Shown here: piece by piece, positions 1 to 10,641 of the stretch
Position numbering within the stretch: the stretch's first letter is position 1
How the letters are laid out: each line of letters begins with the position of its first letter
DNA from: Heterotrichella gracilis
Taxonomy: Eukaryota > Sar > Xanthophyceae > Tribonematales > Xanthonemataceae
DNA: 59,605 bases
NCBI GenBank assembly: GCA_032358255.1
Contig: JAULBX010025509.1
Coordinates: 1 to 59,605, forward strand
Reading direction: 5' to 3'
Notes under the pieces: generated by a model
Told to the model about the DNA's origin: nothing
Databases searched by the model: none
The model's input: only the letters and a program-made list of their open reading frames with translations
Position numbers and translations under genes: made by a program

Positions 1-156
1 CTGGGGTGAGGCATACCCAGACATGCTAACCTGGCTTCGAAGCTGGAAAGCAAATACTTACTTACTTACTTACTTACATAGCCAACCGTTTACCTAATGA
101 AATTCCAATAGAATAGTCATTAAAATCCACACTGTCCTATTTTTGTTGTTTCTTGC

Positions 157-881
157 CTGTGCGGCTTGAAAAAGGAGCCGGGTTCATACAGCAGGAGCTT
201 GTACAGCACAGGGGACACCTCGACAGTGGCAGGGATCCCCAGTTTATCCTTGATCTCGTTCACAGCGCTGAAGACTGCCAAGTCCACGCTGTGAATATAG
301 GAAAATTGGCAGGTTGTAACAGGCTAGTGGCAAATAAAACATTTGCGTTAACTTGCTGACCGCATGTACGTGACACAGTGCTTGGTGACTCAACCGTTGG
401 TCTGATGCAAAACTGGTCTCATGCAAAACTGGTCTCATGACGGTCAACACTGTTGGAGCTGGCCAGGTATACCCTAGGGTCTCACTGTGTACTTGGTACA
501 TTTGCAAGCCGGGTTGTGCTGGAAGGGACACGCACGTGCACCTGGGCGATGTACCTAACAGGGTTGTTGAGTTCTGCACTCACAAGGGTTCTGTATGCTG
601 AAAGCACCCGAGTCCAGCTGCCAGGTGTGCCTCACTGCGGTGTCTACCACGGTGGCTTCGCCCCTGCCAAATGGTAACAAGTTGGCCAAGTCTTTCAGGC
701 GTTGAGCGTCTTGAGGTGACAGAGGCAGGCCGATAACGCCAAGGCCTTGCACGTCGAGGCCTGGGTTAGTGGTCTCCAGCTCGTCACACGCTGTGAAGTC
801 CCCTTCCGAGACTGCACTGAAGGCTTGGCAAAAGTCCTTCTTGTACAATTTGAGCCACTTGTCCGGCCCCTGTTGAGCCAT
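157..881 (-). CDS. 2-oxoglutarate/Fe(II) oxygenase-like protein, 5' part (partial)
   Basis: Exon 1 runs from ATG 881 to a donor near 583-580. A second exon is 288-157. Exon 1 contains GLGVIGLPLSPQDAQRLKDL and then PFGRGEATVVDTAVRHTW; exon 2 contains VSPVLYKLLLYEPGSFFKPH. This pattern is typical of the algal/fungal prolyl-4-hydroxylase-like 2OG-Fe(II) oxygenases, and the terminal PH-R is the start of the iron-binding HxD motif, whose Asp would be in the next exon. Exon 1 has two possible donors: a strong GTGAGT at 583, which leaves the phases unmatched, and a weaker GTGCAG at 579, which makes exon 2 in frame. Exon 2 seems to end at a GC donor (156-155). The rest lies beyond the left edge. The family assignment is fairly sure; the substrate is unknown. 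Confidence 0.72.
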
Positions 882-2460
882 GATGCCGTTTTGAATGGGA
901 ATGTGGGTGCTGAAAGCAGGGCACGACGTCCCTTAAGGAATGGCCGCGAGAAGGGGGTGTCAACATGCAAGTTGAGAGATGTGAATGTATGCATGCGACC
1001 GGTCGTGATAAGTATTTGTAGCGAAGGGGCTTTTGTGAACTTGCGGCTTCACTTCAACAAGGCAAACCTGTGAAGTTACGTGCTCTTGCCAAGAGTCTTG
1101 GGACAGTGCGCTGCGTTTTCCCTGCGTATCAAGCGTATTGCCAGTCTCGTTTGCTTTTTTTGAATTCAACCCACAAAATGGCGGGAACCACTCAGTTGAG
1201 TGTTCGTATTTGCCTGTTCTCCTTGCAGGATATGATCAGCCATGTACTCAGCCCAGGTTCAGGACTTTAGGTGTGAGCTGGTATGCTGAGACCGTTGCGT
1301 GCTGCCCCAAGTTGACTAGCACTAATGCATGCATACCATGTCGATGCATGCATTACCCTTGTGACATCCATGTATGGTTGCTCGCCCTGGACCCGCCTCA
1401 TGTACCACACTGCTAGCCGTAAAATGTTGCTTTTGTGAGCAATATGGACACGCAACGTGTTGTGGAGTTGGACTCCCCACGTGCATGCCTGTGCATGCAC
1501 AGGCGAGTTTCCTATGCCACAAGCCTGTTCGAAACTGATCCCGCCGGTTGCTTTCAAAGTCCACCTGTGAGAACTTTAATATTAACAAGGCAACCAAACC
1601 CTTGCGGGACCAGCACCCACCAGCCTTACTGGCGCCAAACGAAACCCTGCCTGCTTGGACAAGGCTGCCGTGATGGCAACATACAGCAGGGAGCCCCACG
1701 GGTATGTTGCTGCACCATGCACCTGCCACACCACACCGTTCACAGCTGGCTGGTGTTTGGTGTATGGCGCGCTTATGCCGAAGCCCGATATATCTGCCAG
1801 GGTGGACCCATAATTTGCGCCAGCGTTTTCTGAAACCTATTCAACCACACACTGACCCGGGAACCCATGCAACTGCTCCCCACGACCACGCCCATGTACT
1901 TCACACCCTAGTCCATCATAGACTTTACACTACTTAGAGAGGACCTGGCGAGTGCTGTTCCCTAGTTGACACTATCTGCTGCAGCTTTCTAATTGGTTGC
2001 ATTGCATTGCGTTGGCAATTCGTGTGCCAGGTGCTCTCCCAGCTGGCGGGCTTATGTCCAAAAGCTAGGCTGCAGATTTCTGCATTGTCCCAAGCTTTCC
2101 ATAGTGCAGGAGATGGTCGCAAGGCCGAGTCGCACGGCTTTCCCCAAGGGCAGGCAAAACCCTACACCCGTGCGTGCAGGCTGCTTCGACTTGCTCACTC
2201 GCCGCGCCTGCTGGGGAGGATGAAGGGCAGCAAATTCCAGAAGCACCAAGGCCAATGAAGGCACAAGTGAGGCAGCACAGATTTAGAGTGTAGGGTTTGC
2301 GATGTAGGGTTTAGCGTGACTCAGGAAGCCCTACACCCTACACCCTACAGTGAAGTTGCACAATACACAGCATGCTTTGCCGATACGGCCTAGCTGTTGC
2401 TGCATACCCTAGCTGTGCTGCTGTCCGCTGTACCATAGCTCCTGCTTCAAATCGCCTGTC
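882..2460. other. intergenic, no supported gene
   Basis: I see no exon with recognisable protein similarity or consistent splice sites on either strand. The stretch has several small palindromes rich in GCATGC (for example around 1323-1350 and 1483-1502) and, at 2285-2350, degenerate telomere-like units in both orientations (TAGGGTTT, then CCCTACA repeats). Confidence 0.5.
2285..2350. repeat. degenerate telomere-like repeats
   Basis: TAGGGTTT units are followed by CCCTACA units in opposite orientation, a head-to-head arrangement of variant plant telomere repeats. Confidence 0.7.
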
Positions 2461-2499
2461 AACCCTTGACTAACGCTCGGTGGTGTGGTCAAAAGGTGC

Positions 2500-2875
2500 A
2501 ATGCCGGGGCCGCGGCAGGTTCCACAACGTCTACTTGGTGGTGGAAAAAGCCAATACCAGGCTGTGGGCTGCCCGAATTTTGTCTGACAAGGACATGCAG
2601 CAGGAGGGCCTCGGCATTGCTCACTATCTGTACAGGAACATGTTTGCAGAGGTGAGGACCCAAGGTCTATGGCTGCAACTATGACGGATCCAAGCCAACC
2701 AGGAGTCTGGAAGAAGGTGACCCCACCCCCCATGAGAGGGAGAAGAAGATGCTGGATAGAGCTCACTACGATGAGGAGAGCTCTGAACCGCTACCGTCGT
2801 TGCCTCCAAGCTGGAACTCATCTGCCGCGTGGAGCTGCTGGAGCTGCTGGAGCCATGGAAGCTGATGACCCCTGA
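2500..2875 (+). CDS. possible coding fragment, unknown product
   Basis: From about 2510 to 2650 the plus strand reads as a protein-like stretch including VYLVVEKANTRLWAARILSD and ending MFAE before a GTGAGG donor at 2651. A second protein-like stretch follows at about 2713-2800 (contains HEREKKMLDRAHYDEESSEP). No family is recognised, the start is not defined and the two segments could not be joined with certainty. It may be a remnant or part of an unrecognised gene. Confidence 0.2.
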
Positions 2876-2879
2876 GAGA

Positions 2880-3958
2880 TGTGTTTAGGGTTTTTAGGGT
2901 TTAAAAATGTGATATAATGTAGGATTTCTGAATGCCACCAAGCCTTTTATTGGCATTTATGTTGAGTGTTTAGTTTATTTTGGTGTTTTTAATGGGATCA
3001 AGACCTAATTTCCCAGTATAGTTGTGTTTTTTGGTGAGCGGGCTGCCTCGCAGGTGCTTCGGGGCCCACTGGGCCAGGGGGAAGGTGTGCCACAGCTGCC
3101 ACAGTACAGTGCGTGTACTGGCACATTCTGCTCTATGGCGTGCACAGTTCTTGCCCAAGTCACTATGGATGATCCAGTACTGCCGTTGACGGTTCAGCTC
3201 ACCCCCGGTGCCCTGTCAGTGCAGTCATGATGCTGCAGCGTTGTAATCCTTCCGGCATTCACTGACAGTCTGTACACTTAATGATTCAATATTGTTCGAC
3301 AGCAATCATGACTTTACACAATGTGATGGGACCACGTTACGAGCCCTGAAATGCGCATACAATGAGTATGAATGCATTTGCTGGTGCAACAGATTCTTCA
3401 CCGCAAGTTGGGAATGTCAAAGGTGGAATGACAGTCATCAAAAACAAGGAATCGTTCAAAATATCCATCTGAAAACATGGTGACTGCAAATAAAATTTAT
3501 GATTAACCCTTCGAAAAACATCCATCTGAAACACCCCACAGCCCTCGCCTATGTCTCGCATCCCAGATCGGGATTATGGATCAGACCCGGTGTCACATGG
3601 CAGCCTGTAGGCACCATGTGTACCACGTAGTGAGTAGCATACAACTGCACGTCCTCCCCTGGTACCCCAAGCCCTCCCCCCCCCCGACATTATGTGCCCA
3701 CTTCCACACACTCCAAGCAAGGGTAGAGCCCACACAATTCAACCACCGTTGCATTGCAATGCAAGCCCCAGAACACACAGCAATCCCAGGGGGAAGATGC
3801 AACGAAGAAAAAATGCAAAATACAGATCCCCTGTCCCTGATTCAATTAATGCACTGTGTCCCTTGCTGTCTCCGCAAAGCTGCTTCCCCCCATGTATAAC
3901 AGAGCCTTGGCCAGATCTCCTCCACTGTACCACCATCCATCTTCCCCCATTCTGTCAC
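2880..3958. other. intergenic, no supported gene
   Basis: Contains a TTTAGGG-like patch near 2886-2905 and otherwise unremarkable sequence. The short open frames here have no recognisable domains. The right end is the 3' flank of the minus-strand gene that stops at 3959. Confidence 0.45.
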
Positions 3959-4511
3959 CTACGTATCCTTCCCATCCTGAGCATCCGCCTCCCCGTCCTT
4001 CGCATCTGCGTCCTTGGGCTCCCTGCCCAGCCAGCGCGCCACCACCGGTGTGAGCGCCACGGTGGGCGGGAAGCGAACCGGCGACAGCGCCTTGTGCGCC
4101 GCGTACGCGATGGCAAAGGTGCCCACCGCCTCGCTGGTGGAGCTCACCTCCAGGCCCACGCGGCGCAGGAGGGAGGCGACGTCGAGGCCTGCAACAGAGA
4201 GATGGGATCATGCATGTGATCATCTGGAAATGTACGCAGGGTGACCACACTAGAATAACTAAATCCAGGCCCACGCGGCGCAGGAGGGAGGCGACGTCAA
4301 GGCCTGAGAACAGGGTGGGTGGGTTATGCATGTCCCAGGAACTGCATGGGACCCATCCTAAAGGGTACACAGGGTGCCCACAATGGAACTACCCACCGTA
4401 CTATGTGGTTATTTTCCTTTACAATTTTTATACAATGAAAACTAGTTTAATTTTATTATTTTTGTATTATACTATATGGCATGGGACGGCACTGCCTTAG
4501 TGAAACAATGG

Positions 4512-4593
<82 letters not shown>

Positions 4594-5785
4594 GGAGGAG
4601 TGCAGAATTCAGGTCATAAAAATGAGTTGCCGGGCATGCAACCCACAGAGGTTACCAGGACGGAAATGCTATTGGAGTGTCTGTGTTGCAAATGCAAAAT
4701 GCAGGGAGGTGTGCTCACATCCATTGCAATGCGACGAATTGATGGTGTTCAAAATCGTGCTAGACGCTGGGACAGATAAGGTGCCACCCCTGAAGCTCCT
4801 GTATCCAGCTTCAGCACCCACCTGAAGTGACTGCAGCATAGCAGGCTGCAAAGGAGACTATGGCAAAGGAGATGGAGGTGATGAGGTAGGCGCTGCCGTA
4901 GCGCGCCAGGAGGTCCTTTGCCTGCTGGGCCTTGGTCTTGCCTGACGCATCCTTTGCAGTGAACACACTGAACAACCCCGCCTCAAGCCCATACTTCTCT
5001 GTGGTGACCTCTGATCGCGTCTGTGGAAATGATCCCGAGGCTGTGGGTGGTTGTGTATAAGGTGTGGGACTTGGTGTTTGGTGTTTGCAGGGTGCGGGTA
5101 GAGGTGCTAGGTGCATGCTAGGGAGCTGGCAGGTGCCCAGCTGGTTTAGCGCAGTCGTGCTGGCTGGGGACTGTGCAAGCCGTGTGTTGCAAACTGGATT
5201 TATGTTGCTGCCTCTGGTGTACTAAAGTCCTCACAGACTAGCCTGAAGGATGCCCCACTGTGCATGCATGTATGCTCGAGACATGGTGGGCCTAGTATCA
5301 GTAGCAGTCTGTGTGGGGCATGCTCTGAGCATGAAACAGTATCTACAACCCAATGCTCGATACTACTTTGATCTGGTGCTCACCTTGTCTTCTGCAACGT
5401 TGACAATAGTTTGAGACCTCCTTTGTGTCGGAGCCCACCTGTGCGCCCTGCACCGACACCACCAGTTACGCTCTCTTATTGCAACTAGCTTTACTGACAC
5501 AACGTGCTTCAAGCCCTTCTTATCTTTGTTACTGCCTAAAATACACTCCTTTGCCACTGAGAGTATGAGGGCTTACCTGAACACTTGACGGCCCACTAGT
5601 GGCAACCCACACACCCTGCAGTCAACATGATTGGTGAGTTGGCCACAGGAGAAACGTGCATCGAAGACACATGCACACGAACAAGCACAAAATACCCAGA
5701 TCTGTGCAACATACCGTCTAGAAGATGCGAGTGGCTCCAAGGCACAGGAGGTGCTGGCCTGAAGCTGCATGGTTCTGCTGTACAT
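3959..5785 (-). CDS. DUF1279/FAM210-type organelle membrane protein
   Basis: Four exons on the minus strand: 5785-5715, 5447-5384, 5020-4822 and 4188-3959. Phases agree at each junction and the total (564 nt) gives 187 residues. The first ~45 residues are basic and Ser/Thr-rich, like an organelle transit peptide. The core has KDLLARYGSAYLITSISFAI (a membrane segment at residues ~83-105), then GLEVSSTSEAVGTFAIAYAA and ALSPVRFPPTVALTPVVA, the hallmark of plant DUF1279 proteins, relatives of animal FAM210. The tail (EPKDADAKDGEADAQDGKDT) is acidic and low in complexity. FAM210 proteins act in mitochondria; plant members are thought to be plastid or mitochondrial and their biochemical role is not established. 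The ATG at 5785 is the first in frame. The last intron carries a partial copy of exon 4 (4264-4303) and a long GT repeat. Confidence 0.88.
4264..4310 (-). repeat. exon-4 echo with acceptor (DUF1279 gene)
   Basis: Minus-strand copy of the first ~40 nt of exon 4, including an AG acceptor (CTCAG), 115 bp upstream of the true acceptor. After the copied GVGL-equivalent codons the frame meets a stop, so splicing here would truncate the protein. Confidence 0.85.
4513..4589. repeat. (GT)n microsatellite
   Basis: Uninterrupted dinucleotide tract of about 77 bases inside the last intron of the DUF1279 gene. A shorter one (~18 bases) is at 39141-39158. Confidence 0.98.
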
Positions 5786-6472
5786 GGCTAGACTTGGCGT
5801 GTACAGCAAGTGTCACTGTCAGCAAATTTCGAATACGGCAAGCAACCTGGCGATGGCTATCAGTCTTGGTGCATGGGAGCAGTGTTGAAGAGCCATATAG
5901 AGTGCACATAGGGTGATTTTCGGAGAGCTGGTGCACCATGGTCCATGGTGTCGTAAAATTCATACTGGCCACAGAGGCTGCCACGTCAGCATTGGTCTCT
6001 TTGCCCACACCCACATGCCACAACTTCACAGGCTGCAAACTAGCTGCCTGCAGACCCTCAATGCCTCCCTTTGCGCAAACCACGTTCATTTCTGTCACCC
6101 AACAGGTGGTGCCATCATGCAGGTGTGTCTGAGGCGCAGGCCAGTCATGAGACATGACACCTGCACCCACCCCATGAGCGCATGCCACAGATGTCACATT
6201 GCTCTCAACAAAATTGCGCGGCAAATTGACATAATGAACCGCTGATCAGCCTGCAGAACTACCTGACAAACAAAAAAGTAATGTACAGCTCAGAGCAGAA
6301 TTTGAAAAACACTGTGTAACTGAACTCGGTCACGCTATAGCTGTAGGTCCACATCCTAGTGACACATTTTGCAGCAACCCCAAACCCAGCAAGTAGGTTG
6401 GAAAACCTCTCCAAATCGTCATATACTGTATTGTGACAAATAACAAGCCTCAAATCAATTTGACCCGGGGTA
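5786..6472. other. intergenic between two minus-strand genes
   Basis: Holds the 3' flank of the MFS transporter gene (stop at 6473) and the upstream region of the DUF1279 gene. I see no convincing exon here. Confidence 0.45.
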
Positions 6473-9400
6473 TCATTCTTGTGCTTCTTCTGTGGTTTCT
6501 TCCACAGCCGCGGCATTCAGCGCTTTGGGGAGCGTGCTCGCCAGCAGCGCCATTGGCACACTGATGAGGCACATGGCCACAAACGGGATGAATGTGCGCC
6601 CTGGGAAGTTTGCTGACATGGCCAGAGACCACAAGCCACCACCTACCATGGGTGCCATCGCTCTGGTGAGGGCGACCAGGGACTGGGAAATGCCGTTTAT
6701 CTCTCCCTGCACATAGCAAGATTTTCCATTAGCTTCCATGGTACTTGGATGAGATTTTGCTGCACTACAATTGGGTTATAACTGGTATGATTTTGCCAGA
6801 CAGCGCTTTTGCAAACCCTAACCTTAGGCCCTAAACTGTGTGTGAGGCCAACTACTGAGGATCCCACAGTACAGTAATGCGCATTCAAGGGTGACCAGAA
6901 ATATTATCACACTAAATACATGCTAGCATGACATCAAATTGTGCTTCCTTATTGCCAGACGCATCACCAGACAAGTGAGGCAGACAACTCTGATCAGCGT
7001 AGACCATGTGCACCTTTTGAGCGTTAGGTGTTGAGTTGTTGATGGCAATCATGACGCTGGTGAATGCAAAGCCGCCAGCAACCACCTTGCAGCACTGCGC
7101 TGCCCACAAGTACGCTGTCCAGCCCCACACAGGAGAGACCCGTGAAAGCTGCAACAAGATTAGTTGTCAAATAAAAGGAAGAGCTGTGCATGATGTACAT
7201 GGGGTACAATAAACTGCTAGCATAAACCGCATGGTGCCACATGTAATGCAAGGCGGACTGCTAATCTAATATGTATTGGTGATATGCATGATGTACCCCT
7301 GCTCGACTAACTCCAGCAGGACCTCAAGTCGCGTGGGATCAATAAGTGGTACAAACAGTGCCAGGAAAGTGCTGCGTGGCGCCGCATGTGCAAGACTGAC
7401 TGCAAGACTGGTAATCTGGCTGTATTGCTGGAATGCATGTAACTAACTAACTGTAACTATGATGCACCTCTGCTCGTCAGAACGCCATGCCACATCATAC
7501 ACTCTGCTCATGGTCCACTAGCCCCCTGGCCAGCTTGAACAGCATGTAGCAGATGTAGGTGCATATGGATGGATGCCAATACCATGCGCCAGACTTCACA
7601 TTGAAACTCACCAGGTATGCCACTGGAGGCAAAGTCAGCACCACCACATGGAGCCAACAGCCCATCTGCAGGGCCCTGATGGCGCCCATGCCCCGCGCGA
7701 CTGGTGGGTAAATGAACGCCTGGAAAAGCACCGTTGCGATGCCTCCAGCAGTAAGCACTTGGCCGATCTGGGCAGTGCTCATCCCCAGCCCTTGTTCACT
7801 GGGACTGGCTTTGCATAATATGGGGATGGACTCTTCGTACATGACAACAACGCCACCCAGGATCACATACACCCCGACTGCGCGCCCTGTAGAATGGGAC
7901 ATGACGTACATATCCAGGTGATAAGGTCCATGGCATAGCATGGCAGAATGCATTGGATGCGTTGTCTGGGAATGAGCTTCAAAGCAGGGACATGTTCACA
8001 ACAATCATGCATAGTGAATTGCCCAATGGAAGCTTGTACGCACGCATGCATGCATGAATTCTGGGGCTGAATTCTAATCCACAATGCATGCAGGTTTTTG
8101 GACGTGTGCATGACTGCGCCCATGACCCAGCAGCGCACTTACAGTCACCATCACAGGCATTGGTTTTGCGTTGCATTGCAGTGTTGCATTTTTTGCTCTT
8201 GCCCTATTTGCACTCAGCATCACATAGGTACATGCCACAGCGCCAGCCATACTCACCTGTATTGCTGCAGTTGAATTTGATGAGCCGTTGCAATAACGTG
8301 CCTGGGGCACTGTGAGCTGCTTTGGAGCTGGGCTGCGTCATGACCTTCCGCTCCGTGCTGAGCAACCTCAAATCCTCCTTAGTGTCTTGAATGTTCCATG
8401 GCATGTTGTTGGATGAGTGCGCCTTGATGTGCACAATACACGGGGATGCTGCTGTCCCATGGTCCGTGTCAGAAAATAGAGGTGCACCTGCTTCGCATGC
8501 TGCTGGTTTGCTTGGATGTTGTGCTCCTTTACATTGCTGCTGGCTTGCCAACTGCAAGCTCCGAGGGTTGTTCCCAGCCTCGGAAGGCTGTGGCGCTGAT
8601 TGCAATCCATGATGGCAGGCGCTGGCAAATCGTTGATGCACCGAGCCTTGCAGCAGTGGGCACTGGTCGTCCATGCCACCACTGTCACTACATTTATGCG
8701 CTGACACCAAATCCCCACAGGATGCCTGTAGTTCAAGCTCCATGGTAGCACTGCATTTATGCACTGCAGGTTTCAAAAGCTGGTGCTGCTCCTGGCTGTC
8801 AGCATGCCCCTGCGCGGTGTCCCTCATGTGGCGCTTGGCTTGTCGCGCTTGGAAAGCTTGGGTCTCGGGAAGCATGAAGAGCGCCATTAGGAAGGTGACA
8901 AAGCAGACGCTGGCTGAGCACAGCATGGGGAGGGCATACGGGAACTCCGCAAACACCCCGTCGTGTGAGAACAGATGGGGATACTTGTCTGCAGGGTTGC
9001 TGCACATGCCAGCACAAGAAAATGGTGAATACATATTGTCACAGCCTGGGCTTAAACCTAGTGCATGTATGCAAGCTTCTCACAGCAGTAGGCAGGATGC
9101 AGGGCATGCAATTATTGCATCCCTACCCAGGCATGCCACAGTGGGTAAAATTGTCACCTTAGAAACCCTCCGATGGCTGGCGCCACAATTGAGCCAACTC
9201 CAAACATGGTGCAAAAGATGGAGAAGGCAAACGCCTGTTTTGCAGGGGTAGTAGCGCACTCCCCAATGTACGTTTTGGTGATGCCAATGTTGCCGTTTAA
9301 TGCACCTCCCAGACACCTGTTGACACACATGCCAACAGCTGTAGGTAACCGTGTGCCTCGTACACAGTGCCTTTGATCAGAGGCTAGGCAACCGCAAGGA

Positions 9401-9931
9401 TTTGGAGTTTTCAGGTGGTGGGTCGGTGCTAGCATACCTTGCCAGTAGAGCTACTGGGTAAGACGGTGCAAAACCGAACATCATGGCTGACACCAAGCTG
9501 CCGGTGATGCCAGCGATGATGCATGGTCTCCTCCCCGCTCGGTCTGATAACCGTCCCCAAAAGTAAGAAGTGCAAAAGTTCGCAAAAAAGAAGGAAGAAC
9601 CTGCATATCATAGTGTGTTTTTTATAGCATGCTAACAGACTGCGTCCAACTTGAAGGCAAGCTATTCCCATTCCAATAATATTCCCCAATGCATCAAAAT
9701 CCCCCCATGCCTTAGGTTGCTACAATAGACTCATACTGGCATAGACTGCGATTATAGGCTATAGCCAGGCTTACCTAGGAATCCTACATATACAGCCAAA
9801 CTCCTTTCTGAAGCCACTTTGAACCCATCAACCATGAAGGGCAGAAACGGCCACAGAACGTTTGCTTGGAACCCATCAACCAAGTTTGTCAGGGCAAGTA
9901 TTGGTAGCACAACCCTCCACCGGCTGTCCAT
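6473..9931 (-). CDS. ZIFL-like major facilitator superfamily transporter
   Basis: Seven exons: 9931-9775, 9600-9438, 9316-9158, 8999-8257, 7886-7612, 7148-7014 and 6706-6473. All phases match and the sum is 1866 nt (621 residues). The N-terminus (MDSRWRVVLPILALTNLVDG) enters TM1, followed by LWPFLPFMVDGF. MFS motif A is seen as WGRLSDRAGRR after TM2. Then come NGNIGITKTYIGE (TM4 region), FGVGSIVAPAIGGFL (TM5) and a TM6 ending FMLPET. Exon 4 then encodes an unusually long hydrophilic loop of about 190 residues before the C-terminal six helices. The closest pattern is the plant ZINC-INDUCED FACILITATOR-LIKE/tetracycline-resistance-type branch; the substrate cannot be read from sequence. The start ATG overlaps the 3' end of an unrelated ORF (9876-10624). 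A LINE fragment sits in the intron between exons 5 and 6. Confidence 0.9.
7288..7477 (+). mobile_element. 5'-truncated LINE 3' end with TAAC tail
   Basis: From 7311 the plus strand reads LQQDLKSRGINKWYKQCQES and then AAWRRMCKTDC, typical of the extreme C-terminus of LINE endonuclease/reverse transcriptase proteins (W..C...WR..C). It is followed by a 3' UTR and a short TAAC tail (7441-7452). Imperfect direct repeats at about 7288-7306 and 7459-7477 (ATGATG.ACC.CTGCTCG) look like an aged target-site duplication. The element is antisense in an intron of the MFS gene. Confidence 0.7.
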
Positions 9932-10624
9932 AGGAGCTTAGGCCACACGGATACGGGAAAGACTTGGCTAACGCAATCTGCCGGGGATCAGTTCTGGCCA
10001 AGTTCCAGAGTTGGCAACCAAGTTTACCGCGCACTGCAGCGATTGTCTGCCGTGTACCATAGTACCCTTCATACAGGCTGGCTGTGAACTTCTCGTTTTG
10101 CAATTGGTACCCGTAGGAAGTCAGCGTTTGGCCGCGTGGTGTATCTTGATACTGGCCACCAAACCGGCATGCCGCGCATGTGCCCGTATCACAGTCTATC
10201 TTTGACAGCCTTCCAGTTTGATCTCTTGAGACATCGACTTGGGCGCCGAGAGCTTGCATATATATGTAAAGCGTGTTGGTAATTGCACCCTGGTTGGAGG
10301 CCAACACTTCTGCTGGCTGATACGGTTTGTAACGAGGGTGAAATACCGCTTCAAATATCTCCCCTGTGCCACGCGGCGGTCGCTGAACACCCGCGCCCGG
10401 TCTGCCTAGCCCAAGAAGCAGGCCAAGACGACTGCAACCCCTCGCGGCAAGCGTACAAAGGACGAGACAGCGGCTGTAATTCCCACACACACCAGCCTTT
10501 CCAAACGCTCATCAACACCCAGCGAGTGAGTAAAAGCCGCGCGCGCTTCTTCCTTGCTTGTAATTGGATAGAGATACTCCCTCGTTGCTGGTGATCCAGC
10601 CCGTCCACTGCTGCCTGGGTCCAT
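9876..10624 (-). CDS. uncertain ORF, possible frameshifted hypothetical protein
   Basis: From ATG 10624 a frame of ~72 codons with a hydrophobic stretch (LVCVGITAAVSSFVRLPRGV) ends at a stop near 10406. A second frame open from about 10490 to the stop at 9876 continues with EIFEAVFHPRYKPYQPAEVL and many Tyr/Gln codons. Joining them needs a frameshift or an unseen intron. About 200 codons without a stop in sequence of moderate GC suggests coding, but no family is recognised. The 3' end overlaps the first exon of the MFS gene in another frame, and its ATG lies 17 bp from the ATG of the divergent RGP gene, both unusual. It could be a pseudogene, or two exons whose boundaries I could not place. 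Confidence 0.35.
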
Positions 10625-10641
10625 CACAGGAAGTAGCTACA

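Noticed and set aside
1..100. ACTT tetranucleotide run at 54-78 as another LINE tail
   Set aside because: The adjacent sequence does not match the LINE 3' end seen at 7311, 28817 and 55370, so only a microsatellite can be supported.
3024..3230. 68-codon plus-strand open frame
   Set aside because: No recognisable domain, no splice partners and ordinary composition; not enough to call a gene.
4516..4779. Open frame starting with a Cys-Val run
   Set aside because: Produced by the GT dinucleotide repeat.
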